Of a stretch of 64,000 nt of DNA, positions 37,273-46,385 are shown in pieces. Positions within the stretch are counted from its first letter, which is position 1. Every line of letters begins with the position of its first letter. Below the pieces are notes generated by a model, which did not search any database, was not told where the DNA came from, and saw only the letters and a program-made list of their open reading frames with translations. This DNA is from Streptococcus oricebi (GTDB lineage: Bacteria; Bacillota; Bacilli; Lactobacillales; Streptococcaceae): assembly GCF_017883985.1 (NCBI RefSeq), contig NZ_PRDG01000001.1, positions 385,771 to 449,770 of the forward strand, given 5' to 3'. The translations under genes were made by a program, and so were the position numbers.

Positions 37273-38121
37273 TTACTCCTCCGTCACTTTTTTCATGGCG
37301 CTAGGAATTTTGCGGCTAATATCCGTCGGAAGAACCACATAGGCTTTTTGCGAGAGCTCATCTGCGATTGCCGAATGCAAGTAGGTCGCAGCTAGCACCC
37401 GCTTGAAGAGGCTAGTCTTAGAAAATTGCCCTGCAAAGCCGGCAATCATACCCGCCAGAGTATCACCCATACCGCCTGTCGCCTGATAAGGACCACCAGC
37501 CGAGATTTGATAACAGTCCACCACACCGCTTTGGTAAAGAGTCGTTCCAGGCTTTTTCTGCACAACAATGGTCCCAGGAGCAAAGCGGTCGACCGCCTCT
37601 TGGTTGGCAGTATCAAGCTGTTCAGCAAGAGCCAAGCCGCCCAGTCGCTCCCACTCCTTCTGGTGGGGCGTAAAAATCGTTTGGGCTTGGGGAAGGGGGA
37701 GAGTGACCTTGCTAAAGAGGGAAATAGCACCACCGTCCAAAATCAAGATTTGCTGTTCCTTGACTTGCCCAAGCACGGTTTCAAGGAGCTCCAAACCCAG
37801 ATCATCTTCAGCCAGACCTGGCCCTAGCAAAATAATATCAACTTTTGCAAGTTGCTCTTTTAGCCTGTCCTTATCCTTGACATCAAAGGCCATAGCCTCA
37901 GGCAAATGACTGTGGAGAGCTGGGATATTGTCCCTGTCTGTCGCCACTGTCACCAGTCCCGCACCACTATGAACAGCTGCTAAGGCTGCCATAATAATAG
38001 CTCCGCCGTAAGGATAGGTGCCCCCAATCAAGAGCAAACGCCCATAATTCCCCTTGTGACTGTCTTTTGAGCGCTCCTCAATGACCTCATTTAAAATTTT
38101 TTTATCTACTAGCTGTTTCAT
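37273..38121 (-). CDS. nnrD: ADP-dependent NAD(P)H-hydrate dehydratase
   Basis: 282 aa ribokinase-like fold. The GNYGRLLLIGGTYPYGGA start, the AIIMAALAAVHSGAGLVT block, TPHQKEWERL and GTGD-type ATGGMGDTLAGMIAGF are diagnostic. It repairs hydrated NADH/NADPH; no epimerase domain is fused. I start at ATG 38121 (MKQLVDKK) with GAGG upstream; the frame to 38247 is not supported because it crosses two terminators and the promoter at 38141. Confidence 0.9.
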   Translation of the reverse strand: MKQLVDKKILNEVIEERSKDSHKGNYGRLLLIGGTYPYGGAIIMAALAAVHSGAGLVTVATDRDNIPALHSHLPEAMAFDVKDKDRLKEQLAKVDIILLGPGLAEDDLGLELLETVLGQVKEQQILILDGGAISLFSKVTLPLPQAQTIFTPHQKEWERLGGLALAEQLDTANQEAVDRFAPGTIVVQKKPGTTLYQSGVVDCYQISAGGPYQATGGMGDTLAGMIAGFAGQFSKTSLFKRVLAATYLHSAIADELSQKAYVVLPTDISRKIPSAMKKVTEE

Positions 38122-38140
38122 ATTTTTGCCTCTTTTCTCT

Positions 38141-38149
38141 ATTTTACCA
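38141..38149 (-). promoter_or_regulatory. Extended -10 promoter of nnrD
   Basis: The minus strand reads TGGTAAAAT, 20 bases before the nnrD ATG. Confidence 0.6.
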
Positions 38150-38156
38150 CAAAAGA

Positions 38157-38184
38157 AAAGGGCTTTCAGCAAGAAAGTCCTTTC
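38157..38184 (-). terminator. Second terminator after the SGNH hydrolase gene
   Basis: AAAGG-CTTTC / GAAAG-CCTTT stem with one mismatch and a T-rich tail (TTTTCTTTT) on the minus strand, directly behind the terminator at 38190. Confidence 0.7.
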
Positions 38185-38189
38185 CAACA

Positions 38190-38216
38190 AAAAACCTGAG
38201 CTGAGCTTAGGTTTTT
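38190..38216 (-). terminator. Terminator overlapping the SGNH hydrolase stop codon
   Basis: A 12-bp stem with one G-U pair (AAAAACCTGAGC / GCTTAGGTTTTT) and a TGA loop. The TAA of the hydrolase gene (38207-38209) lies inside one arm. Confidence 0.82.
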
Positions 38217-38794
38217 GCTTCTGATTGAATTTGTTGATAGATAGCATCAGCTAAAATTTGATAACCTCTCAGCCCAAAATGTAAGCCGTCATTTTTTAGT
38301 CCCGTCATCAATGTTACCAAATTTTCCTCAGTATGGTTGAGAAAAAGCTGGTATAGATTGAGAAAGGCACAATCTGTATCAAGAGCCACCGCTTGCATCG
38401 TTTTTACATATTCTTCAATAATTGAATTTTTCCGATATTCTTGCTTACTCTCATCAACAGGTGGTGGAGAAATCAAGCACAAACTTGTATGTGGAAATTT
38501 CTCTCGAAACTGCAAAATCAGCTCGAGCAAATTCTCTTTAAACTCCATTAAAGGAACTTGCTTATGAGTTGCTAAATCATTAGCTCCAATCAAAAGAAAT
38601 AAGTAATCTGTTGCCGACTGAGACAAGATGTCTGCTTCCAACCGCGCCAATAAGTCACGAGTATTATTGCCTGGAACAGCCGTATTTATAACTTGCAAAT
38701 CTGCTATCTTTTGTTTAAGCAAATGATTTAAAATTGGCTCTTCATAACCTTCAAAACGAGCCGATAAACTGTCTCCCGTAATGTGAATATACAT
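38207..38794 (-). CDS. SGNH/GDSL-family hydrolase
   Basis: 195 aa, no signal peptide. Catalytic blocks are clear: block I TGDSLSA (Ser at about 9), block II around TAVPGNNTRDLL, block III GAND (about 68-71) and block V DGLHFG (Asp/His). It is an esterase or lipase of unknown substrate. Its ATG directly abuts the folD stop, so it is expressed with folD. Codons are more AT-rich than in its neighbours. Confidence 0.88.
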   Translation of the reverse strand: MYIHITGDSLSARFEGYEEPILNHLLKQKIADLQVINTAVPGNNTRDLLARLEADILSQSATDYLFLLIGANDLATHKQVPLMEFKENLLELILQFREKFPHTSLCLISPPPVDESKQEYRKNSIIEEYVKTMQAVALDTDCAFLNLYQLFLNHTEENLVTLMTGLKNDGLHFGLRGYQILADAIYQQIQSEAKT

Positions 38795-39649
38795 TTAATT
38801 TTTTAAACTCCGCACAGCCGCTTCATAGGTCTGCTCCATCAGCATGGTAATGGTCATGGGGCCAACGCCACCAGGTACGGGAGTAATCAGACTGGCCTTT
38901 TCTGCCACCTCGTCAAACTTGACATCACCAATAAATTTTCCCTCTTGATTGCGATTCATACCGACATCGATGACCACCGCGCCTTCCTTGACAAAGTCCT
39001 TGGTCACAAAATGGCCACGCCCGATAGCCACCACCAAAATATCCGCTTGACTGGCAATTCTTGCTAAGTGGTGGGTCCGCGAATGGGTCAAGGTCACTGT
39101 GGCATTCTTATTTAAAAGGAGCTGGGCCATGGGCTTACCCACAATATTGCTCCGTCCGATGACGACCGCCCTCTTTCCTTCTAGCTCAACCCCATATTCG
39201 TGGAACATCTCCATAATCCCTGCTGGCGTTGAAGGTATCATGACCGGGTGACCACTCCAGAGCCGTCCCATATTGATAGGGTGAAAGCCGTCCACATCCT
39301 TTTCAGGATCAATAGCCAATAAAACCGCCTCAGGATCAATATGATCTGGTAGGGGGAGCTGGACCAAGATTCCATGCCAGTTGGCATCCAAATTATACTT
39401 GGTAATTAAAAAGATTAAATCGTCCTGGCTGGTTGATAGGGGGAGTCGGACAATTTCACTCTTAAAACCAGCCGCAATAGCTGCCCTCTCCTTATTTCTC
39501 ACATAAACCTGGCTAGCAGGATTGTCCCCTACAATAATAACGACAATTCCCGGGGTCAAGCCCTTTTCAGCCTTGAGCTGGGCTGTTTTTTGTGCTAGTT
39601 TGACCTGTAATTTATTTGCTAAAGCACGTCCATCAATAATATTTGCCAT
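38795..39649 (-). CDS. folD: Bifunctional methylenetetrahydrofolate dehydrogenase/cyclohydrolase
   Basis: 284 aa. Catalytic Lys region [21 protein letters not shown], the [10 protein letters not shown] block, the NADP-binding [14 protein letters not shown] and the C-terminal [12 protein letters not shown] are all present. It supplies formyl-tetrahydrofolate in the cytosol. Confidence 0.97.
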   Translation of the reverse strand: MANIIDGRALANKLQVKLAQKTAQLKAEKGLTPGIVVIIVGDNPASQVYVRNKERAAIAAGFKSEIVRLPLSTSQDDLIFLITKYNLDANWHGILVQLPLPDHIDPEAVLLAIDPEKDVDGFHPINMGRLWSGHPVMIPSTPAGIMEMFHEYGVELEGKRAVVIGRSNIVGKPMAQLLLNKNATVTLTHSRTHHLARIASQADILVVAIGRGHFVTKDFVKEGAVVIDVGMNRNQEGKFIGDVKFDEVAEKASLITPVPGGVGPMTITMLMEQTYEAAVRSLKN

Positions 39650-39681
39650 AAGCTTCTCATTTCTTCTTCTGTTTCCCCTCC

Positions 39682-39690
39682 ATTATATCA
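39682..39690 (-). promoter_or_regulatory. Extended -10 promoter of folD
   Basis: The minus strand reads TGATATAAT about 33 bases before the folD start codon. Confidence 0.6.
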
Positions 39691-39769
39691 AAAATTCCCC
39701 CTCTTGCCTTATAGCCTTTTTCTATAAAGGGCTATAAGGGCCTGGTCAGCCAGAGCTAAGAGCAAGAAA

Positions 39770-39799
39770 AGCCAAGACAAAGTCACTTGAGCCTTGGCT
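39770..39799 (-). terminator. Terminator after the amino-acid ABC transporter ATPase gene
   Basis: AGCCAAG (39770-39776) pairs with CTTGGCT (39793-39799), followed on the minus strand by TTTTCTT, 39 bases after the gene. Confidence 0.7.
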
Positions 39800-39837
39800 A
39801 GGTGTAGCGACCAAAACCGCTAAGTCCTGCTTAATGA

Positions 39838-40572
39838 TTAGAGGACCTGGCTAAGGAAATTTCGTGTCCGTTCCTCCTTGGTCTCTTCAAAGACCGCCTG
39901 GGGACTACCATCTTCAACAATTACACCCCCGTCCATAAAGATAACCCGGTCTGCAACCTCACGCGCAAAGCCCATTTCATGGGTGACAATAACCATGGTC
40001 ATACCTGACTTAGCCAAGTCCTGCATAACAGTTAGGACCTCACCGACCATTTCTGGGTCCAGGGCCGAGGTCGGCTCATCAAACAGCAAAACATCCGGAT
40101 CCATGGCCAGCCCCCGCGCAATAGCAATCCGTTGCTGTTGACCACCCGAGAGGCTTCGTGGGTAGGCCTTGGCCTTATCAGGTAGACCGACCTTGTCCAA
40201 CAAATCATAGGCCTTCTCTTCAGCCTCCTCCCTGGTCTGGCCCTTGGTCTTAATCGGGGACAGAGTGATATTATTAAGCACTGTCATATTGGGAAAGAGG
40301 TTAAACTGCTGAAAGACCATGCCCATCTTTTCCCGCATAGCAAAGAGATCGTTCTCCTTATCGGTAATATCCAGCCCCTCAAAAATCACCCGACCTTGAC
40401 TGGCTTCTTCCAGACCATTGAGAGAACGCAGTAAAGTTGACTTCCCGCTCCCAGAAGGACCGATAATCACTACAACTTCTCCCCTAGCAATTTCCAAATC
40501 AATCCCTTTTAGAACCTCGTTGTTCCCAAAAGACTTGTGCAGCTGGTCTACCTTTAACAGGATTTCTGTCAT
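39838..40572 (-). CDS. glnQ: Polar amino-acid ABC transporter ATP-binding protein (GlnQ-like)
   Basis: 244 aa. Walker [11 protein letters not shown]-loop QQFNLFPN, signature LSGGQQQR, Walker B VLLFDEP and H-loop VTHEMGFA mark a polar amino-acid importer ATPase. Starts three bases after the permease stop. No substrate-binding protein is encoded next to the pair, so the amino acid cannot be inferred. Confidence 0.9.
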   Translation of the reverse strand: MTEILLKVDQLHKSFGNNEVLKGIDLEIARGEVVVIIGPSGSGKSTLLRSLNGLEEASQGRVIFEGLDITDKENDLFAMREKMGMVFQQFNLFPNMTVLNNITLSPIKTKGQTREEAEEKAYDLLDKVGLPDKAKAYPRSLSGGQQQRIAIARGLAMDPDVLLFDEPTSALDPEMVGEVLTVMQDLAKSGMTMVIVTHEMGFAREVADRVIFMDGGVIVEDGSPQAVFEETKEERTRNFLSQVL

Positions 40573-40575
40573 ACC

Positions 40576-41256
40576 CTATTCCCCCTTTCTCAACTTCTGT
40601 TCAAAGGCCTTCAAAATCAAGCTTAAAAGACTGGTCATCAGCAAGTAATAGCCTGCCGCAAAAAGCAAGGGCGTCAGGGTCAGATAGGTACTGTTTGATA
40701 CAGTTGTCGCCCCATTCCAGAGCTCCATGACCCCAATGGTTGAAAGCAGCGAGCTGTCCTTGATGATGGTAACAAATTCATTTCCCAAGGCTGGTAGAAT
40801 ATTCTTGATGGCCTGGGGGAGAACCACATAGCGCATGGCAAGGTGAGGCCGAATCCCCAAAGAGTAAGCCGCTTCAAGCTGGCCCTTGGCAACGGCGTTA
40901 ATCCCTGCCCGGACCGTCTCTGACACATAGGCCCCCGTATTCATGGAGATGATAATAATCCCCGGTAAAAGCCTAGTCAAGTCCAGCCCCAGGGCCCCAA
41001 AGGGAATGGTTGGGGCATCAAAGTGCATGAGCGCAAAAGCAATCATGATTTGTACCATCATGGGTGTCCCCCGAAAAATCCAGATATAGGTATTAGCCAA
41101 CCAAACGAGCGGTCGAAACTTCGAGCGCTGGGCAAAAGCCAGCAAAACTCCTAGAATGGTTCCAAAGAAGACTACCAAGATAGAAACAAGTAGGGTAACC
41201 AGAGCCCCATAGTTAAAATAGGGGAGGTATTTCGGTAAAAAAGAAAAATCCATCAT
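40576..41256 (-). CDS. Amino-acid ABC transporter permease (GlnP/HisM type)
   Basis: 226 aa, about five helices. The start region PYFNYGALVTLLVS, RGTPMMVQI and the EAA coupling loop (EAAYSLGIRPHLAMRYVVLPQA) define it. It is not fused to a binding domain, unlike many streptococcal GlnP proteins. Either of two adjacent ATGs (41256 or 41253) may be used; GGAGG favours the second. Confidence 0.9.
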   Translation of the reverse strand: MMDFSFLPKYLPYFNYGALVTLLVSILVVFFGTILGVLLAFAQRSKFRPLVWLANTYIWIFRGTPMMVQIMIAFALMHFDAPTIPFGALGLDLTRLLPGIIIISMNTGAYVSETVRAGINAVAKGQLEAAYSLGIRPHLAMRYVVLPQAIKNILPALGNEFVTIIKDSSLLSTIGVMELWNGATTVSNSTYLTLTPLLFAAGYYLLMTSLLSLILKAFEQKLRKGE

Positions 41257-41282
41257 CAGCCCTCCAAAAAAAGATTTTAACT

Positions 41283-41291
41283 ACTATATCA
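41283..41291 (-). promoter_or_regulatory. Extended -10 promoter of the amino-acid transporter operon
   Basis: The minus strand reads TGATATAGT, 27 bases before the permease start codon. Confidence 0.5.
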
Positions 41292-41324
41292 TAAAATGTA
41301 TAAAAATACAAATAGTAACATAAA

Positions 41325-41350
41325 AATAGCTTTGTCCTTGCAAAGCTATT
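41325..41350 (-). terminator. Terminator after the zinc-ribbon membrane protein gene
   Basis: AATAGCTTTG/CAAAGCTATT 10-bp stem, six-base loop, TTTTTA on the minus strand. Nearly the same stem recurs at 43453-43480. Confidence 0.85.
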
Positions 41351-41440
41351 GACTAGTGACTTTGATTGCTGACTGATGTTTTGAGCTGATAGCCCTAAGT
41401 CAAGCCAGCCCTTAGCCAGGAAACCATGATTAAATTTTCA

Positions 41441-42121
41441 TTACAAACGATTGACATGTATGGCTAGGCGCTGATAAAAGCATTGCCAGAGGTTGTGAAC
41501 CAGTAGAACTCCTAGACCAAGATTGAAGCGTTGGAGGGAGAGGTAAACATATACGTAAGCAATACGCTTTCTCATGTCTAAATCTAGCGTATACCTAAAT
41601 CCCTCCATTTCTCTTTCATATAAATAAATTGTCAAGAGTTTATGGAATAGATAATAAAAACAAACATATAATAAGAGCTTTAATAGCCAGTAAATCCATG
41701 AGTGACATAGAGAAGGAGCTATTTTTTGTAGATGCCAGGTCGGAATGGATTTTCTTTTATCCCACTCAGGTAAAACTAAAATACAAAAGAGAAAGAACAA
41801 AACCTCTGAAACTTCCATAAAAGCATACCCACTGTCCCAGCCAGACTGGAAAGATAGAGTTCCTTTAATCCCATATTTAATGAAAAAATAATTTTCCAAA
41901 AACGGAAAGAGGTAGAATAGTAAAATCGGTCCGCCCGTCAGAAAAAAGATAAAATATTTTCGTTTGAGCCAGTTCTTGTATTTACGGCTGCGCTTGATAA
42001 TCTGGGCTTTGAGATAGCTATCCTTGGGCATATTTTCTGCAATCACTTGACCGCAGTCAGGACAAATGATATACTTTTCTTCCCCCTTAAACAAGATATG
42101 TTTGCAAGCATGTTTGTTCAT
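41441..42121 (-). CDS. Unknown zinc-ribbon membrane protein
   Basis: 226 aa, not recognised. The N-terminal 25 residues hold a possible zinc ribbon (CKH at 6-8, CPDCG at 20-24), then a basic stretch (KRSRKYKNWLKRKY) and about four hydrophobic helices (near 58-75, 105-122, 140-162, 195-212). Base composition is more AT-rich than in the flanking core genes. It is followed by its own terminator and preceded by the decayed gene 42176-43221, with which it may once have formed an accessory unit. ATG 42121 has GGAG upstream. Confidence 0.6.
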   Translation of the reverse strand: MNKHACKHILFKGEEKYIICPDCGQVIAENMPKDSYLKAQIIKRSRKYKNWLKRKYFIFFLTGGPILLFYLFPFLENYFFIKYGIKGTLSFQSGWDSGYAFMEVSEVLFFLFCILVLPEWDKRKSIPTWHLQKIAPSLCHSWIYWLLKLLLYVCFYYLFHKLLTIYLYEREMEGFRYTLDLDMRKRIAYVYVYLSLQRFNLGLGVLLVHNLWQCFYQRLAIHVNRL

Positions 42122-42175
42122 ACTTTCTCCTTTAAAATAAGGAGCAGATTAAAAATTTAATCTGCTCAAATATAA

Positions 42176-43221
42176 CTAGTATTCCATACCATAAAAGCGC
42201 ATCATGCGAAGGCTAACACGCATATCATTATACTGAACAAGGGCTATCCAACGGTATTTGTCAATTAAATCTTTCGATAGCTTAAGAAATAAATTTGTTG
42301 ACATTACCCCTAAACTGGAAATTGTGGTATTTCCAAGTCCTATAGAAAAAGCAGTAGAGTTTAACAAGAAATCTAGTATATCAGTTGTTAGACTTTCTCT
42401 GATTGTTACATCGTAATCTTCTAATTTCGTGCTCTTACGAAAAGTGGATATAAGTTCTTCTACACTTGAACAGGACTCATATAATGCTTTAAAAGTTTGA
42501 GCATGTTTATATAGATTTTTCCCGCTCTCATGGAGTTTACTTGATAACAAAGAAGCTCTGAGAGCAGTTACATTATCAAGCTTCTCAATTTTAGCAATAT
42601 CAATCAGCTTTTCAGTTCCTTTTACTAAACCATTCAATGTCCTTATCGCATTTATACCATTGTAAATAGCTTCTCCTTGTTGTATTCCTTTTAGATAGGT
42701 ATCATAGGTACGTCTATCATCATTTACAATCCAAGCGCTGAAATAGATATCATTTGAGTATTCTGGAACAGGTTTTTCTAGTATTCCAGATTTTATATCT
42801 ACAAAGTGGGATAGATACATATATGCAGCTTCTTTTTCAAAATTTTTTGCATTTGAATCTCTATTCATATTTAGTTTTGCCATATCAAGGGCATATTCCC
42901 AACGCTCAACCATATTTTGAGCAGCTTCTTTTTCTTTTCGATATTCTTCATTATTCTCTAATATCTGATGATTGGGATTATCTATATATTCTTGTAATTC
43001 TTTATGAAATTTACTATCCTTTGGGCTTAAAGAATTAAAATCATTCAGGCTTAACCCAAATTTTTTTAAAGAAGATTCACTATATATGTGCTAGAAAGAA
43101 TTTTATTTATTGTATCATCTCCATTTACTTGATTTGCATATATAACATTACTGGGCAATATACTAGAAATTATAAGCAATAAGCTGATAGCTAAATAACT
43201 TATTCATTTTAAAACTAACAT
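42176..43221 (-). pseudogene. Decayed gene for an unknown secreted protein
   Basis: An open frame of 245 codons (from 42913) continues upstream in frame without a stop to about 43087. There a one-base shift in an AT repeat connects it to a perfect signal peptide (hydrophobic ISYLAISLLLIISS, cleavage near VIYA) whose own start, ATG 43221 with GGAG, is cut by TGA at codon 6 (43204-43206). Two lesions therefore separate start from body. The body is helical, with polar charged stretches and one hydrophobic region near LNSTAFSIGLGN. No family recognised. AT-rich, accessory-like. Confidence 0.65.
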
Positions 43222-43329
43222 AATTTTCTCCTATAAACATCTAAAATCTCCTTAGTTTAATAGACTTAAAGCAATAACCCTCCTCTCTTTACATATTGGT
43301 GTATTAAACATAGTTAGCATATCCTACTA

Positions 43330-43359
43330 AAATATATCATGTAAGCGTTTTCTTTGTCA
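43330..43359 (-). promoter_or_regulatory. Strong promoter of the decayed secreted-protein gene
   Basis: On the minus strand TTGACA (43359-43354), 18 bases, then an extended -10 TGATATATT. The leader would be about 100 bases. Confidence 0.7.
43339..43352. promoter_or_regulatory. cre site between -35 and -10
   Basis: TGTAAGCGTTTTCT fits every position of the cre consensus and lies between the -35 and -10 of the promoter above, the position that gives direct CcpA repression. Confidence 0.8.
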
Positions 43360-43452
43360 AGAGTCCTTATTCTATTTTGAAACAAAATGATTTGTTTTGT
43401 CTATTTTAGTGATTGATTAGCCATGCACGGGAATCGTCTTCTAAAACCACAA

Positions 43453-43480
43453 AAATAGCTTTGCAAATGCAAAGCTATTT
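43453..43480 (-). terminator. Terminator after the YkuJ-like gene
   Basis: Perfect 12-bp stem AAATAGCTTTGC/GCAAAGCTATTT with a four-base loop, then TTTGTGG on the minus strand, 15 bases after the stop. Confidence 0.82.
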
Positions 43481-43494
43481 CCGATATTTATTTT

Positions 43495-43725
43495 TTAATA
43501 CAACAATTCGTAGATTTCCATCGCAATCAAATCGATGCTATCAAAGGTAAAGGTCTCACGCGCTTCCACATCACGCAGGGTAAAGACCGAACCATTTTCC
43601 TCATCATAGTTATAGGCTACTTCCGCTACAACAATCCCATCACGCTCAAAGTTTCTCTTCAAACTACCACCATCATTAGCCATACTTTCTAGGCGGTTGA
43701 TAATTCTTACTAGATGTGATTCCAT
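43495..43725 (-). CDS. YkuJ-like small protein (DUF1797)
   Basis: 76 aa acidic protein. The layout LVRIINRLESM, RRFERDG-like KRNFERDGI, then EVAYNY and TFDSIDLIAMEIYELL matches the YkuJ/DUF1797 family of Gram-positives; function unknown. I start at ATG 43725 (MESHL), which has AGGAG; the frame extends 22 codons back without a ribosome binding site. Confidence 0.82.
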   Translation of the reverse strand: MESHLVRIINRLESMANDGGSLKRNFERDGIVVAEVAYNYDEENGSVFTLRDVEARETFTFDSIDLIAMEIYELLY

Positions 43726-43911
43726 TTTTGTTCTCCTACTTTCTTTATTGAGGTAGTTCTTTACCTCTCCGAGATATACACTCGAACTCATTTATGCTTC
43801 TATTTTACCATAAAAAGAAGCGGAAATACTAGTAAAAGGCTATTTTTTCTGATTTTTTCATCTTCTGACGGACATTTGGCAAAAAATCTCCTAGCTTTTA
43901 AAGCTTTCTAC

Positions 43912-43939
43912 TTGCATTGTCTAAGAATACTGATATAAT
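43912..43939 (+). promoter_or_regulatory. Promoter of clpE
   Basis: TTGCAT, 16 bases, and the extended -10 TGATATAAT (TATAAT at 43934-43939). Confidence 0.7.
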
Positions 43940-43951
43940 GAATTTATAAAG

Positions 43952-43968
43952 TTTGACTATTCTTGACC
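43952..43968. promoter_or_regulatory. CtsR operator of clpE
   Basis: The minus strand reads GGTCAAGAATAGTCAAA, matching the CtsR tandem heptamer with its three-base spacer at all but one position. It lies just downstream of the -10, so CtsR bound here would repress clpE until heat or protein stress. Confidence 0.85.
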
Positions 43969-44011
43969 AAAGGAAGAGTCGCTTGATTATGCGAAAGAAA
44001 GAGGTAGAATG

Positions 44012-46237
44012 ATGCTTTGTCAAAATTGTAAAATCAACGAATCTACGATTCATCTCTATACAAATGTCAATGGTCGTAAACAGCAGGTTGACCTCTGCCA
44101 AAATTGCTACCAAATCATGAAAACAGACCCCAACAACTCCCTTTTGAGTGGTTTGACCAATATGAACAATCAAAATATGGATCCTTTTGAGGATTTCTTT
44201 AAAAACTTTCAAGCCAATCAAGAAAGACCCGAGCCAACTCCTCCCACACAAACAGGCGGTGCTGGCGGTGGTCATCATGACAACCATGGTCCTAGCCAAG
44301 CAGGCAGAGCCAAGGGCCTGCTCGATGAGTTTGGAATCAACATCACAGACATCGCCCGCAAGGGAGAGATTGATCCAGTCATTGGTCGGGACCAGGAAAT
44401 TACCCGAGTCATCGAAATTCTCAACCGCCGAACCAAAAATAACCCTGTCCTAATCGGTGAGCCAGGAGTTGGTAAAACGGCAGTCGTTGAAGGCCTAGCC
44501 CAAAAAATCGTCGACAAGGACGTGCCCCACAAGCTCCAAGGAAAAGAGGTTATCCGCCTAGATGTGGTTAGCCTGGTCCAAGGAACTGGGATTAGGGGAC
44601 AGTTTGAAGAGAGAATGCAAAAACTGATGGAGGAAATCCGTCAGAACCAAAATATCATCCTCTTCATTGATGAAATCCATGAAATTGTCGGGGCAGGCGC
44701 AACTAGTGACGGAAGTATGGATGCAGGAAATATCCTCAAACCAGCCCTTGCTAGAGGGGAGCTCCAACTGGTCGGAGCCACCACCCTCAATGAATACCGA
44801 ATCATCGAAAAAGATGCTGCTCTAGAACGCAGAATGCAGCCGGTCAAGGTTGATGAACCTAGCGTAGAAGAAACCATTACCATCCTCAAGGGCATTCAAA
44901 GACGCTATGAGGACTACCACCATGTCCGCTATACAGATGAGGCCATCAAGGCCGCAGCCCTTCTCTCCAACCGTTATATCCAAGATCGCTTCCTGCCTGA
45001 TAAGGCTATCGACCTCCTGGACGAATCGGGCTCCAAGATGAACCTCACCCTCAACTTTGTGGATCCCCAAGAGATTGACAAGCGTTTGATTGAGGCTGAA
45101 AATCTCAAGGCCCAGGCTACCAGAGATGAGGACTATGAAAAGGCTGCCTACTTCCGCGATCAAATCGCCAAGTATAAGGAAATGCAAAAGGCTCAAGTCG
45201 ATGACCAAAATACACCGATTATCACCGACAAGGAAATCGAAAGTATCGTTGAGCAAAAGACCAATATCCCTGTGGGTGATTTAAAGGAGAAAGAACAGTC
45301 GCAACTGGTCAACCTGGCTAGCGATCTCAAGGCCCATGTCATCGGCCAGGATCCCGCTGTTGATAAGATTGCCAAGGCTATTCGCCGCAATCGGGTCGGT
45401 CTGGGCAATCCTAATCGACCAATCGGTAGCTTCCTCTTTGTCGGCCCGACCGGGGTCGGTAAGACCGAACTCTCCAAGCAGTTGGCCATCGAGCTCTTTG
45501 GCTCGGCTGATAGCATGATTCGCTTTGATATGAGTGAATACATGGAAAAACATAGTGTGGCCAAGCTCGTTGGAGCTCCTCCAGGCTATGTCGGCTATGA
45601 TGAGGCTGGCCAATTGACCGAAAGAGTCCGCCGCAATCCCTACTCACTCATTCTCTTAGACGAGATTGAAAAGGCCCATCCAGATGTCATGCACATGTTC
45701 TTACAGGTCCTAGATGACGGCCGCCTGACCGATGGCCAGGGCCGAACAGTTAGCTTTAAGGACACTATCATCATCATGACCTCCAATGCTGGAACTGGAA
45801 AGATTGAGGCCAATGTCGGCTTTGGAGCTGCTAGAGAAGGCCGAACCAAGTCTGTCCTAGGTGAGTTAAATAATTTCTTTAGCCCAGAGTTTATGAACCG
45901 CTTTGACGGAATCATCGAATTCAGTGCCCTCAGCAAGGAAAACTTGCTGGAAATTGTCAACCTCATGCTTCAAGATGTCAATGACCGTCTGGCTATCAAT
46001 GGTATTCACTTAGATGTGACCGATAAGGTCAAGGAAAAACTAGTTGATTTGGGCTATGATCCGACCATGGGAGCCCGGCCGCTGAGAAGGACCATTCAGG
46101 AGCATATCGAAGATAGTATTACCGACTTCTACTTAGAAAATCCTCAAGAAAAAAGACTCAAGGCTGGAATGACTAGCAATGGGAAAATTTCGATTAAGGC
46201 CGCAAAAAAGCTAGACCCTGAAACCCAGTCTGTCTAG
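44012..46237 (+). CDS. clpE: ATP-dependent Clp protease ATP-binding subunit ClpE
   Basis: 741 aa AAA+ unfoldase for ClpP. The N-terminal zinc finger (CQNC at 3-6 and CQNC at 29-32) is the ClpE hallmark. Two ATPase modules follow (GEPGVGKT and GPTGVGKTE), with a UVR-type linker ([19 protein letters not shown]) between them. ATG 44012 suits the GAGG spacing better than the adjacent ATG at 44009. Stress regulation by CtsR is visible upstream and a terminator follows at 46250. Confidence 0.96.
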   Translation: MLCQNCKINESTIHLYTNVNGRKQQVDLCQNCYQIMKTDPNNSLLSGLTNMNNQNMDPFEDFFKNFQANQERPEPTPPTQTGGAGGGHHDNHGPSQAGRAKGLLDEFGINITDIARKGEIDPVIGRDQEITRVIEILNRRTKNNPVLIGEPGVGKTAVVEGLAQKIVDKDVPHKLQGKEVIRLDVVSLVQGTGIRGQFEERMQKLMEEIRQNQNIILFIDEIHEIVGAGATSDGSMDAGNILKPALARGELQLVGATTLNEYRIIEKDAALERRMQPVKVDEPSVEETITILKGIQRRYEDYHHVRYTDEAIKAAALLSNRYIQDRFLPDKAIDLLDESGSKMNLTLNFVDPQEIDKRLIEAENLKAQATRDEDYEKAAYFRDQIAKYKEMQKAQVDDQNTPIITDKEIESIVEQKTNIPVGDLKEKEQSQLVNLASDLKAHVIGQDPAVDKIAKAIRRNRVGLGNPNRPIGSFLFVGPTGVGKTELSKQLAIELFGSADSMIRFDMSEYMEKHSVAKLVGAPPGYVGYDEAGQLTERVRRNPYSLILLDEIEKAHPDVMHMFLQVLDDGRLTDGQGRTVSFKDTIIIMTSNAGTGKIEANVGFGAAREGRTKSVLGELNNFFSPEFMNRFDGIIEFSALSKENLLEIVNLMLQDVNDRLAINGIHLDVTDKVKEKLVDLGYDPTMGARPLRRTIQEHIEDSITDFYLENPQEKRLKAGMTSNGKISIKAAKKLDPETQSV

Positions 46238-46249
46238 CCCGACTAATTT

Positions 46250-46276
46250 ACCTTTCTCAGCCTGGCTGGGAAAGGT
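46250..46276 (+). terminator. Intrinsic terminator of clpE
   Basis: ACCTTTCTCAGC / GCTGGGAAAGGT stem with one mismatch, followed by TTTTTT, 13 bases after the stop. Confidence 0.9.
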
Positions 46277-46323
46277 TTTTTCTAGCAGCTAACCAAACAA
46301 AAGGTTAGTCAAAATAGCTTTTC

Positions 46324-46342
46324 AATAGGCTTTTGGCCTATT
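46324..46342 (+). terminator. Second terminator in the clpE-Nudix gap
   Basis: AATAGGC/GCCTATT stem with a five-base loop and TTTT tail, directly before the Nudix promoter (extended -10 at 46346-46354). Confidence 0.75.
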
Positions 46343-46345
46343 TTT

Positions 46346-46354
46346 TGCTATAAT
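46346..46354 (+). promoter_or_regulatory. Extended -10 promoter of the Nudix gene
   Basis: TGCTATAAT, 31 bases before the ATG at 46386. Confidence 0.6.
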
Positions 46355-46385
46355 ACCAGTAAAGTAAATCCAGAAAAGAGAAACC

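Noticed and set aside
44009..44011. ATG at 44009 as clpE start
   Set aside because: Spacing from GAGG is only four bases and ClpE proteins normally begin MLCQNC, which fits the ATG at 44012.
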